64,000 nucleotides of DNA from Hibiscus mutabilis. Lineage: Eukaryota; Streptophyta; Magnoliopsida; Malvales; Malvaceae. The notes beneath the pieces are model-generated. The model was not told the DNA's origin, did not search any database, and saw nothing but the letters and a program-made list of their open reading frames with translations. Both the position numbers and the translations under genes were made by a program. This document shows positions 36,292 through 48,053 of this stretch, one piece after another (within the stretch, counting starts at the first letter, position 1; each line of letters begins with the position of its first letter). The stretch is from NCBI GenBank assembly GCA_019671005.1, contig CM033745.1, forward strand, positions 16,730,921 to 16,794,920. Reading direction: 5' to 3'.

Positions 36292-36560
36292 TTCAGGCCT
36301 CTCGACGAGGAATCACTCCTCCGATCTTTGTCATGGGTGATCTGGGAGACGGCAATCTTAGTTCCGTCTACATCGTCGACGGTTTCCCCCATCTTTTTCT
36401 TTCCATTAATCTTTTCAATTTGTCATGTCTATTCCATTTGAGTCATATGCTGAAACCCTGATCTCGACCATGATGCCAAGGCCGCTGTTGATTAAACTCT
36501 GATCTGATAATCTTGGAAGTATTTTTTATGCTTAAATTTTGTAGGAGAATCCTTGGTGTT
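36292..36560 (+). pseudogene. Possible 5-methylthioribose kinase N-terminal relic
   Basis: TTCAGGCCTCTCGACGAGGA at 36292 translates to FRPLDEESLLRSL. After a short gap, in another frame, GDLGDGNLSSVYIVDG follows. Both resemble, in order, the N-terminus of plant methylthioribose kinase as I remember it. The gap suggests an internal deletion. After a putative intron an acceptor-like TGTAG precedes GGAGAATCCTTGG (GES...), where that family continues with GES, but then the similarity ends. If correct, it is a dead fragment of a methionine-salvage gene. The matches are short and the identification is uncertain. Confidence 0.4.
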
Positions 36561-36978
36561 GCTACCTGAATTAGCCAACACTCTTCTCACCAAGAGGCGA
36601 GAGTTGTCTATTTCTCAAGTTATTTCAGCTATCGGGCAAATCCATTAAGGATAGTGGAAATTACAGGGAAACTGAAATCGGTTCCCTCAGAAAAACTTCA
36701 AATATTTCCTTGCCAAGCCGCTTCCGGCCGGAGTTGTATAATGTACGGATTTGTATAATTTCATATATTTCGCTTTTTTTCTTTACTTTTGGATATTATA
36801 ACCGCTATCTACAGAAGATTTGGAGTGGATTTATATAGTATTAATTATTGAATATTTACCATTTTATTTCACTTTTCTTTAATTATAGAACTTACAAACA
36901 TCCAACTGGCTAATATTCCCGTCAACTTATGGTCAACTTGTAGTAAATTCAACTTATTCAGAACAGTACTTGATTCAT

Positions 36979-37178
36979 TTAATTGCCATACCTGGCCTTA
37001 TAATCACTCCAGAGTTGATCAACGGTCTACCCCAGCAGCTCAACAAAATACCCAGCATTATAACCACTCCTCATCTTCTTATTCAGCTCCGCAACGAACC
37101 CATTTCTAAGACCATCACAATACTCCAAAAACCTGGCCGTAACATCATACCCTTGGTCCCATCTGTTCCCCTGCCCTG
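36979..37178 (-). pseudogene. C-terminal fragment of a plant basic secretory protein (BSP, peptidase-of-plants family)
   Basis: The minus strand reads GNRWDQGYDVTARFLEYCDG, followed by ELNKKMRSGYNAGYFVELLG, and ends WSDYKARYGN with TAA at 36981-36979. This is the conserved C-terminus of plant basic secretory proteins (NtPRp27-like, PF04450). These are secreted, defence-associated proteins with a metallopeptidase-like fold whose HExxH region lies upstream and is missing here. The fragment is open throughout. At about 37178-37183 it passes directly into the 5' LTR of the large Gypsy element, which removes the rest of the gene. The right edge of the window (63888-64000) holds a closely similar C-terminus. 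Confidence 0.85.
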
Positions 37179-38930
37179 GCCCGTCGTTCAAGCTTCCACC
37201 AGCCGATTCATCTTCTCCGATGAGCATCTAAGCCATTTCTGTCACGAATTGTTCCTTGCTGGCGTTTCCCTCGTTGATTCGAAGCCATCAGAAACATGCA
37301 AAAGAAGGAAAAGGGATTAAATCCCAAAACCAAAGCAAAATCCATCAAAGTCAGAGGATATAATCCCTAAAATAAAGCTATGGCGAGAATCAAGCTAAAA
37401 TTGAAACCAAGACAGAAGCAATAAGGAAAGAATCAAGGGATTTGAGCTTGAAATGCAAGGAAATTTGTACCTATAAATACCCATTGTGATCCATGTAAAA
37501 AAACACAAGATTAATACGAAACAGACTCGATTCATACACAATAAAGAAAGCATTTCAGAATAAAACAAGCATTCCAGTGTAAGGAGGCAAGCATTTGTAA
37601 TCTAGAGTTTCAAGGAATAAAGCCAGTAAATTTCGGGTAATTTCTTCTTCTATTGTTATTATTTCGAATCTAAATAAAGAAAAAAGGTAGCTTTTTACCT
37701 CCGTTTTGAATAGTACAACCGTGAATTTGATTTTGATGTAGCTCCGGTGAAAAAATATGACTTGGGGTCGTCGGAATCTAAAAAATGGAGTTTTTTTTTT
37801 GGAAAATTTTGTCGCCGGATAAAATGATTTTTTTTGGAAAATTTTTCTGCCAGATAAAATCTATGAAGAACACGGATGAGCATTTCAGAGAATTTAAAGG
37901 CAGCTGGTTTGATTCATTTGGGAGGAATGGATAAAATGATTTTTTGTTTATAATTTTGGCTATATATACCAACCCGTTTGATCGACCCATATCCGCTTCT
38001 GACCCGCGCCCTTCTTTAACGAGTCTTATCCCGCAACACTCCAACTTTCATTTTATTCAATTTCGTCATTTTTCTTCTAAGTTGACCTCCGAATTTCACT
38101 CTTTATTCACCTTTAACCTTCACATTTTGTTTTCTTTTAATTTAGTCCTAATACAGATTTTTCTTTAAAAAAAAAGCTAATTACCCTTTTCTTTTATTTA
38201 AAACTTTAGCAATTATTCAGGTTATTAATTTAATTTAAGTAATTTAGTTCCTTTTTATCTTTATATGTACATATGTATTTGTTGAGACCCTAGGAATAGG
38301 TTCTTTAATAAACTTATAGATTAGAGCCTTGTGTAAATTAAAATTTCCTTCATAATTTAATAAAATACACTTAATTTTATTTAAACCTTAATAGTTAAAA
38401 TGAATGTAGACAATTCTAGGGTTTGATTATTATTTAGGTTCTAATTAAAAATTGCAACACATCTAATCTTTTTGTTGTTTTGCTTAAACAAGTGAAAACT
38501 AATAAATGTAGTGTCTTACCAAACAGAAATGACGGGTTAGCGCCAGGAGTATTGGCGGTGATTGGAGTGCATTTTTTGGGCGGTAAGACCGTTAAAATAG
38601 ATTTATATTCATTAAGCGGTCAAATAAATTGAAACTCTTATGAACTTGCAAATTTCAGTTTTCAAAACACTTTTTGAAATCAATTAGGTACTAATTTTTG
38701 GGCACTGTGGGGGTGCTAACCCTTCCCACACGTAACCGACCCTTGAACATGTTTTTCTCTTATTTTCGTGGACCAAAATGTTATTTTGATAAATAAAATA
38801 TTTTATTAAAATAACCCTATTTTAAAAGTGGTCCAATCACACTTTTTTAAAAAAAGATTGGTGGCGACTCTGTGTTTTTCTTAAGTTTTCTAAATAACGT
38901 CGATGCCTCCCTAAAAAGGAGGTTACGACA
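37179..38930 (+). repeat. 5' LTR (lacks its first ~660 bp)
   Basis: Aligns with 52386-53699 from AAGCTTCCACCAG onward and continues beyond it to GGTTACGACA at 38930. The missing 5' portion (TGTCACTGAATTT...) is present only in the 3' copy. It is replaced by the BSP gene fragment. GGGTGCTAACCCTTCCCACA near 38708 is the inverse of the motif in the two minus-oriented LTRs. Confidence 0.85.
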
Positions 38931-38952
38931 GCTTGGCGACTCCGCTGGAGAC
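38931..38952 (+). other. Primer-binding site region
   Basis: GCTTGGCGACTCCGCTGGAG directly follows the LTR end. Plant Tat/Ogre-type elements have a comparable TGGCGACTC... site, which I recall as complementary to a tRNA 3' end (tRNA-Arg in Ogre). The tRNA was not verified. Confidence 0.6.
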
Positions 38953-39629
38953 TTTTTGTTTTAAAAAAAACAAAAGAGGGTCAGGCCACAAATGATTTTC
39001 AAAAAAATGTTTTTTTTAAAAGGAATTTGCAAGTTCACAAATCTTTCAATCTATTAGTCCGTTTAATGAATATAATTCTATTTTACGCATTCCAAAATTT
39101 GTTCAAAAACTCTATTCCCGAGCTTGTTTCGTTCGTTTAAGTGAGGGGAAAACGCTTTGCTCATGTAAGAATATTGATTCTTCGTATGAGCCTAGCAAGT
39201 ACCTTCGGGACTCATATGCCTCATGTATTCGTAAGGATACCGTTCTTTCGAGAAGACATAGGAAGTGAGTCCTCCTGAGTTGAACTTGGTTCGTTTGAAG
39301 CCGATAATGGGTGAGAACCAGGGGCCTTGCTACCCTTAGTAGGGGACAACAAAGACAACTCGGGTACCCTTTTAGAACCAGACCGTTTAAGAATCTAGAG
39401 CCTACCCCAATAGAGCCTTGCAAAAAATTCGTGGAGACATGTCCTAGAGCGTTGGAATGTACTGCCCATAATTATTTGTAAAATTATTTTGGTCTCTTTG
39501 TGTTTTCTTAATTATGATCTTTTTCCTTCTTGTCTTGTTGTTTTGCATATTCATTAATGCAACATCATTCCATATCCATAAAGGGTTGATTCTAAAAAAA
39601 CATTTGCTCAACTTTGAAAATCTCTCAAC

Positions 39630-41877
39630 ATGGATAGAAGGATCCTAAAGAGTGAATATGCGAATGCAAGAGTGCGAAATTGGTCTGAGGTTAATCAGCG
39701 AACATTCGAAGACAGTCTAGCAACTGATCATAAGACAGAGACCTCAGAGTATGCCCATATCAGTGTTAAACAGAATAATATGCAGGAGTTGCGAGAAATT
39801 TGGGACCGCTTTGATTATGAAACCAAGCAGTTGTTCCATGAAGCTTTTGGTGATATAGCGTATCTCCTATATGTAAGGGTGGATGAGACATTTCTGAAAG
39901 CCTTGGTTCAGTTCTGGAAACTTGGATACTGCTGCTTTACTTTTAATGGAGAAGATATGATGCCTACGTTTGAAGAATACTTAGCCCTTTTCAATCTGCG
40001 CAAGGTGAAGATGAACTAGGTTTATGCCAGGCCGCCTAAAAACAAAAACCCGCACTCAAGGCTCCAAGCTTTCGCAGGTATGAGTGATGGTTGGATCAAG
40101 GGGTTGATATAGAAGAGAAGGGGCAATTTTAATTTTCCCTGGTCAAGTATCTGAAACATAATTCCAGTTCATCCAGATAAAGAAAAGAGAGTGGACCTCC
40201 TGGTTATTGTAATCTACGACCTAATTATCTTTCTGAAGGTCTTGGGAAATATCGATGTAGCGTTGTTAGATTTTTTGAGCAACTGAAAAGAGGGGTTAAC
40301 CCAGTGCCAACTATATTAGCCGAAATTTTTATTTTCCTGAATGCGTGCCGAAAAGTGGAAGGTGTGCGTTTTGGTGGTTGTGCTTCTTTACTTCAGGTTT
40401 GGGCCCTTAGTCATTTCTGGAAGTGCCCAACATTGGCTCTATCAAATGTGTTTTCTCCAAATTTCTCTCCTCTCTGAGAGTTCTTGGTGAAGGAATGGCC
40501 AGTTGTTAAGAAGGGTAAGTGGATTGATATTTTCAAAGACCGTCGTAATAAAGACATCAGGTGGAGAGTTCCTTGGATGGGTCATACTAAAGTCCTGTAC
40601 AAATGTGGGGATTTCAATTTTCCGATGTTGCTGGGTTTATGGGGGAGGAATTGGATGTGCCCATTTGCTAGTATCTTGTCAGTTTTGGTCTCGACAGTTC
40701 ATCTCATTCACTACTGGTCTTAGCTCGTCAGAATTTGAGTTCCAGGGAGAGTTTAGACAGAAGATACAGATAATCAGTGACTCGTGGAACCACTGTTATT
40801 ACATGGAGTTGGAGTAAGATAGTCATTGCATGTACACTCATGACTATGATATTTGGAGGCATACAAGAATGAATGACAGAGTCATAGCACCTACACCCGG
40901 ACAAGCTAAGTCTTTAGAAGAACACTTGAAGGTAGTCCCTATAGAAGCTGACATTCTAAGAGAAGAGTTGAGAAGGGCCAAGTTGGAGATAGAAGCCTTA
41001 CGAGAACAAAACCAACAGGACAAGTTCGAGTCAAGCCTTGATGTGGAAAAACATAAAGGGGAGACGAAGTGGGTAACGTGGCTGTATATGGATTTGGAAA
41101 AGAAGTTTGAGACTCAGAGGGTTGATTTTCTCAAGTTCCAGACTACTGTTCGAAATGTTGACCTGAGAAAACCCCCAGAACAGTGGGAACAAGAAATAGA
41201 GCATGCTATAGGAAAAGAGAAAGAGCGTGGATAGCGGGAGATTGAGAAATACAGACGGACACTTGCTGAAGAAAGGAAGAAGGGTAAGCAGGTAACTAAA
41301 AATGAGAATGACAAACGGGATATTGAAAAAGAGAATGAAAATATGGTTGCATAGAAAATGAAGGCTCACGATAATAAGATCTGTTTATTCGAGCTACAAA
41401 CATCATATAATGAGACTAGTGAAAAGCTGAAACAAAGCCAGATTTGTGTTGCTGAGTTACAAGCCAAGGTAGATGACCTGAACCGTTCGCTGCATGATCT
41501 TCAAAACCATCACACCTACATTAAACTCTATGCCTGTTTGAGTGAGAATGATGCCTTGAAGAAACAGGTAGAAGAGATGGACGACGTCATCCAAGATTAT
41601 AGAACAAGGATCCTAGTCCTCCAAGATGCCAACGAGGGGTAATGATTACTGGTTCACTCGTCTCAGGGACAATGCTAGAAGATTCCAGGAACGAGATGAG
41701 TTCAACAAGTCTATTATGGTTCAGTTTCAAAAGGTGGCCAATCATGTGATGATGTTGGCTAAGGAAGCTATAGCTCTTCGTCAATACGTCAAGCCAATAG
41801 GAGAAGTGAGACCAAGGCTTATATGGCTGATTGAAGAAATGAAGGAGTTAGGTGATTTGGCAAAGAAATATACATAA
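39630..41877 (+). pseudogene. ORF1 of the Gypsy element: DUF7745-like domain plus coiled coil
   Basis: Starts MDRRILKSEYANARVRNWSE. The first part (to about 40820) includes QNNMQELREIWDRFDYETKQ, LVQFWKLGYCCFTF and PTFEEYLALF. I recognise it as the DUF7745-type ORF that often precedes gag in related Malvaceae elements. TAG at 40017-40019 stops it, and further stops and shifts follow near 40110-40480. The second part (40830-41877) is strongly helical and charged (ILREELRRAKLEIEALREQN, then DALKKQVEEMDDVIQDYRTR), with stops at 41232 and 41352. Ogre elements are known for an ORF1 of unknown role. Non-functional here. Confidence 0.75.
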
Positions 41878-42150
41878 ACATGTTAAAATTTCTTATAGTA
41901 ACGACCTTTCGAATTCAATAAAGAATTGTTTATTGAACAAATATTTTATGGAATTAACGGCCCTTCACTTGTATTCATGCATTTGCATTTACTTTTGTGT
42001 GTTTTGCTAGTTTTCTTTGCATTTTTTGTTTATGTTTTTGCATGCATTCATAACATTATGAGAAGTTAAAATGATAAAAAAACATGGCAGAACATTCAAA
42101 ATAGAAAAAACAATTCATAAATACGGAACCCGGTCCTAAGTCAAAGCGAT

Positions 42151-43592
42151 GGAAGACAGAGTGGCAACCTTGGAAATCAACCACAAAAGTACCATGATCA
42201 ACAAGATAAGTTGGAAACTGATTTAAAACAAGAAATAGATCTAGTACACCGAAAGATAGTCAGCTCGATTGCGGCAATGCTAGGATTCAAGGACCCAGAT
42301 GCAGCAGAAATTAGAAAGAAAACCAATGCTCTACCCTGATTCCAGGGAATGACTTTCACTCATCTTGGAATGCAAAAGGAAGCTTCAACACCAGAGGCTA
42401 AGCTGACTCCCCACTTTGCTGAGTCCTCCACCAAGAACGAGTTTAAGGCTAATACAAATGGATCTCACAACTATGAAGTACCTGACCTCGATGAGATTGT
42501 TGACAAGGCAAAAGCTGAGAAAAAATGGGAGGACCGTTATTAGAAGTTGGAAGGAATGATCAAGTCATTTTAGGAATAAAGTATACATGGTGGCGTGGAT
42601 GCCAAAGACCTGAGCCTAGTAACAGACTTAGTGGTGCCTCTAAATTTTAAAATTTTAGACTTTGAGAAGTACAATGGAACTATATGTCCTTCAGCATATC
42701 TAACCATGTATTGCAGGAAAATGTCAATGTATTTAGATAATGAGAAGCTGCTCTTTCATTGTTTTCATGGCAGCTTAGTAGGGTCAGTTGCACGCTTGTA
42801 CACGCAGTTAAGCCGGGTCAATATTAGATCATGGAAGGATTTATCCAGAGCTTTTAGCGAGCAATACAAATATGTCTCAGATATGGTTCCAACCCGATTA
42901 GTATTGCAAGGGATGGAACAAAATCATCATGAAAGTTCCGCCAATACGCGCAGATATGGATGGATGTAGTTGCTCAGGTTCAGCCACCATTGCTAGAGAA
43001 TGAAATCACACTGATGTTCGTAGAGACATTGAAGGGCTCTTTTTATGACCGCACGATAAATCATGCAACTAAAAGCTTTGCAGACATGTTAATGAATGGA
43101 GAGCTAATTCTGACGGCTATGAAAAATGGAAAGTTGGATAGTGGAGAAACGAAGAAACCCTATAAAAAGAGGGAAAATAAAGTCAATGCAGCTAATGTTT
43201 ACAACCTCAGTTATTCAAAGGGTGTGGTCTTTAATAAGCCCAATGTTTCGACCACAACTCCAAACCCCGTTGCAGCAAGTTCTCCAAAGGAAGAACGAAA
43301 ATATCAAGGGAATTCGAAGTCGTATTTCCCTCTTTTTCCAATGACGTATACAGAGTTGTTTGCTAAACTGGTCAAATCCCAAATGGTGCTACCAAGACAT
43401 GTCCATCCTTTCTCACCCACATACCTGCCATGGTATGATGAGAAGGCGCATTGTGAATACCATGCAGGAATTAGAGGGCATACCATTAAGAACTATATCG
43501 CGTTTAAAAGAGTGGTGGATGATTTAAGAAAGTCAGGCATGATGTCATTTGACATGCTTGAGGAAAAAGAGAATCCTTTGCCAAACCACTAG
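42151..43592 (+). pseudogene. gag of the Gypsy element
   Basis: Begins near MEDRVATLEINHKS and soon hits a stop. The capsid-like part (42595-42969) contains FKILDFEKYNGTICPSAYLT and WKDLSRAFSEQY. A shift near 42955 moves the frame to DVVAQVQPPLLENEITLMFV and GELILTAMKNGKLDSGE (42960-43592). No CCHC zinc knuckle was seen, which is common in this lineage. It would package element RNA, but it is interrupted at least twice. Confidence 0.85.
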
Positions 43593-43601
43593 AAAGCGTA
43601 A

Positions 43602-45535
43602 ATGAATTCAGTCATTGAGGATGAGGACAAGACGATTAAGGAAAATGTTGCTGAGGTCAAAGTATCCATGAAGTGGGTATGGGACCAAATGGTGGTAGTT
43701 GCGATATTGGAAGGAGAAACCCAAGAGTTGGAGGGTGAAGGCGAATCATATTACGAGTTTCATAAAGCAGTAGGACACGAGATTGAGGGTTTCTTAGAGT
43801 TTAAGCAATTGGTCCAAGATAAAATGGATGAAAAAGAGCTTGAGTTCTTTGAGAAAGGAAACAAGGAGTGTATGTTAGATGTTTGTACGTCAGAGGAGTC
43901 ATCTTTTAAGAAATATTATATTGGAATGAAATATTTGGTTATCAAGACCAAGGCAAAAGCAAGTGAATTCATGAGGGGTGTAATCCCACGACTTATAATC
44001 AAGGCACCAGCCTCATTTCCATGTAAGGACAGCAAGCAGGTCCCATGAAACCACGCTTGCATGATGGCGGCCCCGAAAGAATCACATGTTGAAGAAAAGA
44101 TAAAAAGTGAGCCAGTTAACGAAGTGAGCTATTTTACGAGGACTGGAAGGCTCTATTCTCAACCGATAGTAGAAGATAAAGATGCAACACAAAGAAAGGC
44201 TGCTGAAGAGCCTGAGAAAGAAGACGATAGAGATTTCTTTAAGGAAAAATCACCAGTATACCATGAGCCGGTGAAAGAGTCAGAGGCTCAAGTATTCCTG
44301 AAGATCCTTAGGCATAGTGAATACAGCGTGGTGGAGCAACTTCACAAACTCTCGACTCGAATCTCTATGTTATCACTTTTACTAAGTTCTGAAAGTCATC
44401 GTGAGGCCTTGTTGAAAATTTTGAATCAAACGCTCGTATCAAAGGAAATCACCGCTGACAAGATGGACATGTTGGTTGGTAATATTGTTGTTAACAACTT
44501 TATCTCATTCAATGATGAGGAAATACCAGAGGAAGGAAGGGGGTCGTGCAAAGCTCTACATATCTCCATAAGATGCAAGGGATATATTATATCGGGTGTC
44601 CTTATTGATAATGGGTTAGCCCTGAATGTTCTACCATTAGTAACACTGAAGAAGCTTCCTATAGATAGTTCTCGCATGAGAACGTATCAAAATACAGTAA
44701 GAGCATTTGACAGAATGCAGAAAGATGTGTTGGGAAAAATTGAAGTGCCCTTACAGATTGGACCATCAACCTTCGACGTAGAATTTGTGGTTATGGATAT
44801 TAGGCCCAGTTATAGCTGCTTGCTTGTGCGTCCATAGATCCACACAGCAGGAGCGGTCCCATTTACCTGATCAAAAGTTGAAATTTGTGATTAATGGCCA
44901 ATTGATAACTATAAGTATAGAAGAGGAAATCATTGCATCAGTAACTACTGATGCACCCTTTATTGAGATTGATGAGGGGGCGCACGAGTGTCACTTTAGG
45001 AATTATAGCTAGTCAATGCGACCTTTGTTACCGAAGGGAGTAAGGTGTCTGAGCCAGAATTATCCAGTTGCGCAAAGATGCAAATTAAACAAACTTTTGG
45101 AAAATGAGCTGAGGTTGGGAAAGGATTTGGGAAAAGACACCAAGGGAGGTTGTATCTTGTGGTAATCCCGGCAAAAATGTTCGATTTGGCTTGGGATTCA
45201 AACCCAACAAGTGGCAGAGGAAGACAGAAATAAGGAATCATCAAGAAAGAAGAAATGCAAGACTTAAATGAGAGGAAATTGAGTGGGAGCCAATGACATT
45301 TCCACCTTTGATCCATAACTTTAGATTTGAAGGCCTGCTGGACTCGAATGCTCGAGTCGATGAGGAGGGGGAAGGAAAGAATGACCTGTGTGAAGCATTT
45401 GAGAAGCTGAGCATTAATGCTATAATGGATGAGGAAAAAAAGAACAAGTACTTTTCCAAGATTCGCCCCTGCTCTGAACTTGACAACTGGACTGCTGAAG
45501 AAATTCATGTAGTCTTTAAGACAGTTTTAGAGTAA
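43602..45535 (+). pseudogene. Gag-pro linker, retroviral-type aspartic protease and G-patch-like tail of the Gypsy element
   Basis: 43602-44048 is a charged linker. From 44061 the frame carries SEAQVFLKILRHSEYSVVEQ and NFISFNDEEIPEEGRGSCKA. The protease segment VLIDNGLALNVLPL follows, where this lineage has D-N-G instead of the usual D-S/T-G. FVVMDIRPSYSCLL is the second half of the protease fold. A frame change follows near 44830. The tail around 45110-45160 has the decayed glycine pattern of a G-patch. The segment ends NWTAEEIHVVFKTVLE at 45535. Confidence 0.8.
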
Positions 45536-45774
45536 TTCTCATAACCCACCCTTTTGCCTTTAGACCCAAAGGCAATTAGGGATCTTATTTAAAGGGTCTA
45601 TATGAAACTTTATAATTTGAATTTTAATAAAGATTCATTCTCTTTCTTCCAACAAATCTTATGTGGAAAACTCTTTCGTAAATAAAACTTAAAGTAAAAA
45701 CTAAAAAAAAAATCATTCCAATCATTCCATTTATATCATTTTTCTGTATATATCCCTATCCATTTTCTTTGCAG
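45535..45774 (+). other. Candidate intron between protease and RT
   Basis: The reading frame ends at 45535. The next 240 bp are AT-rich and non-coding, and they finish with a pyrimidine tract and acceptor, CCATTTTCTTTGCAG|GTC, at 45760-45774. Coding resumes with SDINDLNDSQSD. At the donor side AGAGTAATTCT lacks a clean GT after the exon (GAG|TAATT), so one base may have been lost. Ogre elements are known to contain a removable intron between protease and RT. Confidence 0.5.
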
Positions 45775-48053
45775 GTCTTCAGATATCAATGACTTAAATG
45801 ACTCTCAGTCCGACACTGAAGTTAACTTTGAATTACCTTTATGCGTAGAGGAAGTCGGTGATATTGATAATGAAGAGGAATATGACTTGCCAGAGATCTG
45901 CTCAGATTGGTAGAATGAGAGGAAAAATAGATTCTCTCGTACAAAGAGGAGCTAGAAATACTAAACTTTGGCACCGAAGAAGAAAAGCGTGAGGTAAAGA
46001 TTGGAACCACCATTACAGCCAATACTCGACAAAGCCTGATTAAGGTTTTGAAATAATTCAAGGATATATTCACCTGGTCATATCAGGACATGCCGAGTCT
46101 CGACACAGACATCGTGGTACATCAACTTCCTATAAAATTATGATGTGAGCCTGTGAAGCAGAAGCTTAGGAGGATGAAAGCAGAGATGCTCCTGAAAATC
46201 AAAGATGAGGTGAAGAAGCAATTTGACATAGGAATTTTAGAGGTAGCTAAGTATCTAGAATGGGTGGCTAACATCCTCCTAATTCCCAAAAAGGATGGAA
46301 AAGTACGTATGTCCGTTGACTATAGAGATCTCAATAGAGCAAGCCCCGAAGATAATTTCCCGTTACCGCACATAGACACGTTAGTAGATAACACATATGA
46401 ATATTCTTTTTTCTTTTTCATGGATGGGTTTTCTGGGTATAATCAGATTAAAATGTGCCCAGAAGATATAGAAAAGACCACCTTCATAACATTTGATGAA
46501 CTTTTTGTTATAAAGTAATGGCATTTGGTCTGAAGAATGCAGGGGCAACTTACCAAAGATCCATGGTCACCCTTTTTCATGACATGATGCATCTAGAAAT
46601 AGAAGTATACGTAGATGATATGATTGCCAAATCCTAATATGAGGATGAGCATTTAGTGAACTTAAAGAAACTCTTTCAAAGGCTGATGAAATTCCAGTTA
46701 AAACTTAACCCAAACAAGTGTACATTTGGGGTTACATCAGGAAAATGATTAGGCTTTTTGGTGAGCAGGAGAGGAATTGAGATTAACCCGAACAAAATTA
46801 AGGCCATAAAAGAGCTCCGACAACCTCAAACACAGAAAAAGGTTTGAGGTTTCCTGGGGAGGTTAAACTACATCACCTGTTTTATCTCCTTGTTAACTGA
46901 TAAGTGTGATCCAATGTTCAGATTACTCAGAAAGAATAACCCAGACACATGGAATGAAGAATGCCATGCAGCTTTAGAAAAGATCAATGACCAATTAACT
47001 AATCCTCTTGTGCTAGTACCGCCAGTTCCCGGTAAGCCATTGGTTCTATTCTTAACATTATATGAAAACTCTATGGGTTGTGTGCTGGGCTAACATGATG
47101 ATACTAGAAGAAAAGAAAATGCAATATATTACCTGTGTAAGAAGTTCACTGATTGTGAAACCAGATATTCATCAATTGAAAAACTATGTTGTGTTTCGGT
47201 ATGGGCAGCTAAAAGGCTCATGCAATATATGTTATATCACACTATATGGCTAATCTCGAAATTAGATCATTTAAAGTTCATGATGGAAGCTCCAACCTTG
47301 TCACGAAGATTAACATGTTGGCATATGCTACTATCAGAGTTTGATATCCAATATGTAAGCCAGAAAGCAATAAAGGGAAGTGTCATAGCTGACTTTTTGG
47401 CAAGCCGTTCTTGTGAAGACTATGAGGCACTAAATTTCAATTTCCCCGACAAAGACCTGATGTGTATTTCGGAAGATAGTGAAGTCCCTACGAAACCATG
47501 GGTCTTAAACTTTGATGGTGTAGTAAATGCTTTAGGACGCGACATTGGGGCAGTTTTGGTTTCACCAGAGGGAGATTGCTACCCTTTCACAAGTCGTTTA
47601 AATTTCTTCTGCACCAATAATATGGCAAAATATGAGGCTTGCATATTGGGTCTAAGAGAGGCCATTAAAAGGAAAACTCATACCTTGAAGGTCTTTGGAG
47701 ACGCGGTATTGGTTATCTATCAAATACGAGGTGAATGGGAAACAAAAGATACAAATTTGATAGAATATCACAAGTTGGTCCTCGAATTAACCAAAGATTT
47801 CGATGAGATCACCTTTAAGTACCTCCCTAAAGAAGACAACCAGATGGCTGACGCCTTAGCCACTTTACCTGCCATATTTAAAGCAAGTGAAGGTTCTAGG
47901 ATGATGCCCATCAAGTTACAAATGCTAGATTCCCCAGCTCATTGCTATAACGTGGAAGAAGAAATAGATGGCTTACCTTGGTACCACGACATTTTACAGT
48001 ACCTAAAATGTAGGGAATATCCACCCAGGCTACTGAAAATGAAAAGAAAATGA
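45775..48053 (+). pseudogene. Reverse transcriptase and RNase H of the Gypsy element
   Basis: The RT begins with KQKLRRMKAEMLLKIKDEVK and has IPKKDGKVRMSVDYRDLNRA, FMDGFSGYNQIKM, and after a shift near 46510 the motif MAFGLKNAGATYQ. The catalytic YVDD is intact at about 46609. Stops stand at 46636, 46747, 46844 and 47092. RNase H (about 47490-47900) has FDGVVNALGRDIGAVL, NNMAKYEACILGL, and KYLPKEDNQMADALA at its end. Its first catalytic Asp is present and the Glu lies in KYEA. The enzyme set is not translatable as one protein. Confidence 0.9.

Noticed and set aside
36970..37320. 116-aa plus-strand open frame
   Set aside because: Antisense to the BSP fragment and running across the gene/LTR junction, so it cannot be an ancient gene.
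41031..41369. Minus-strand open frames in ORF1
   Set aside because: They arise opposite the charged coiled-coil region and translate to Leu/Phe/Ser-rich chance sequence.
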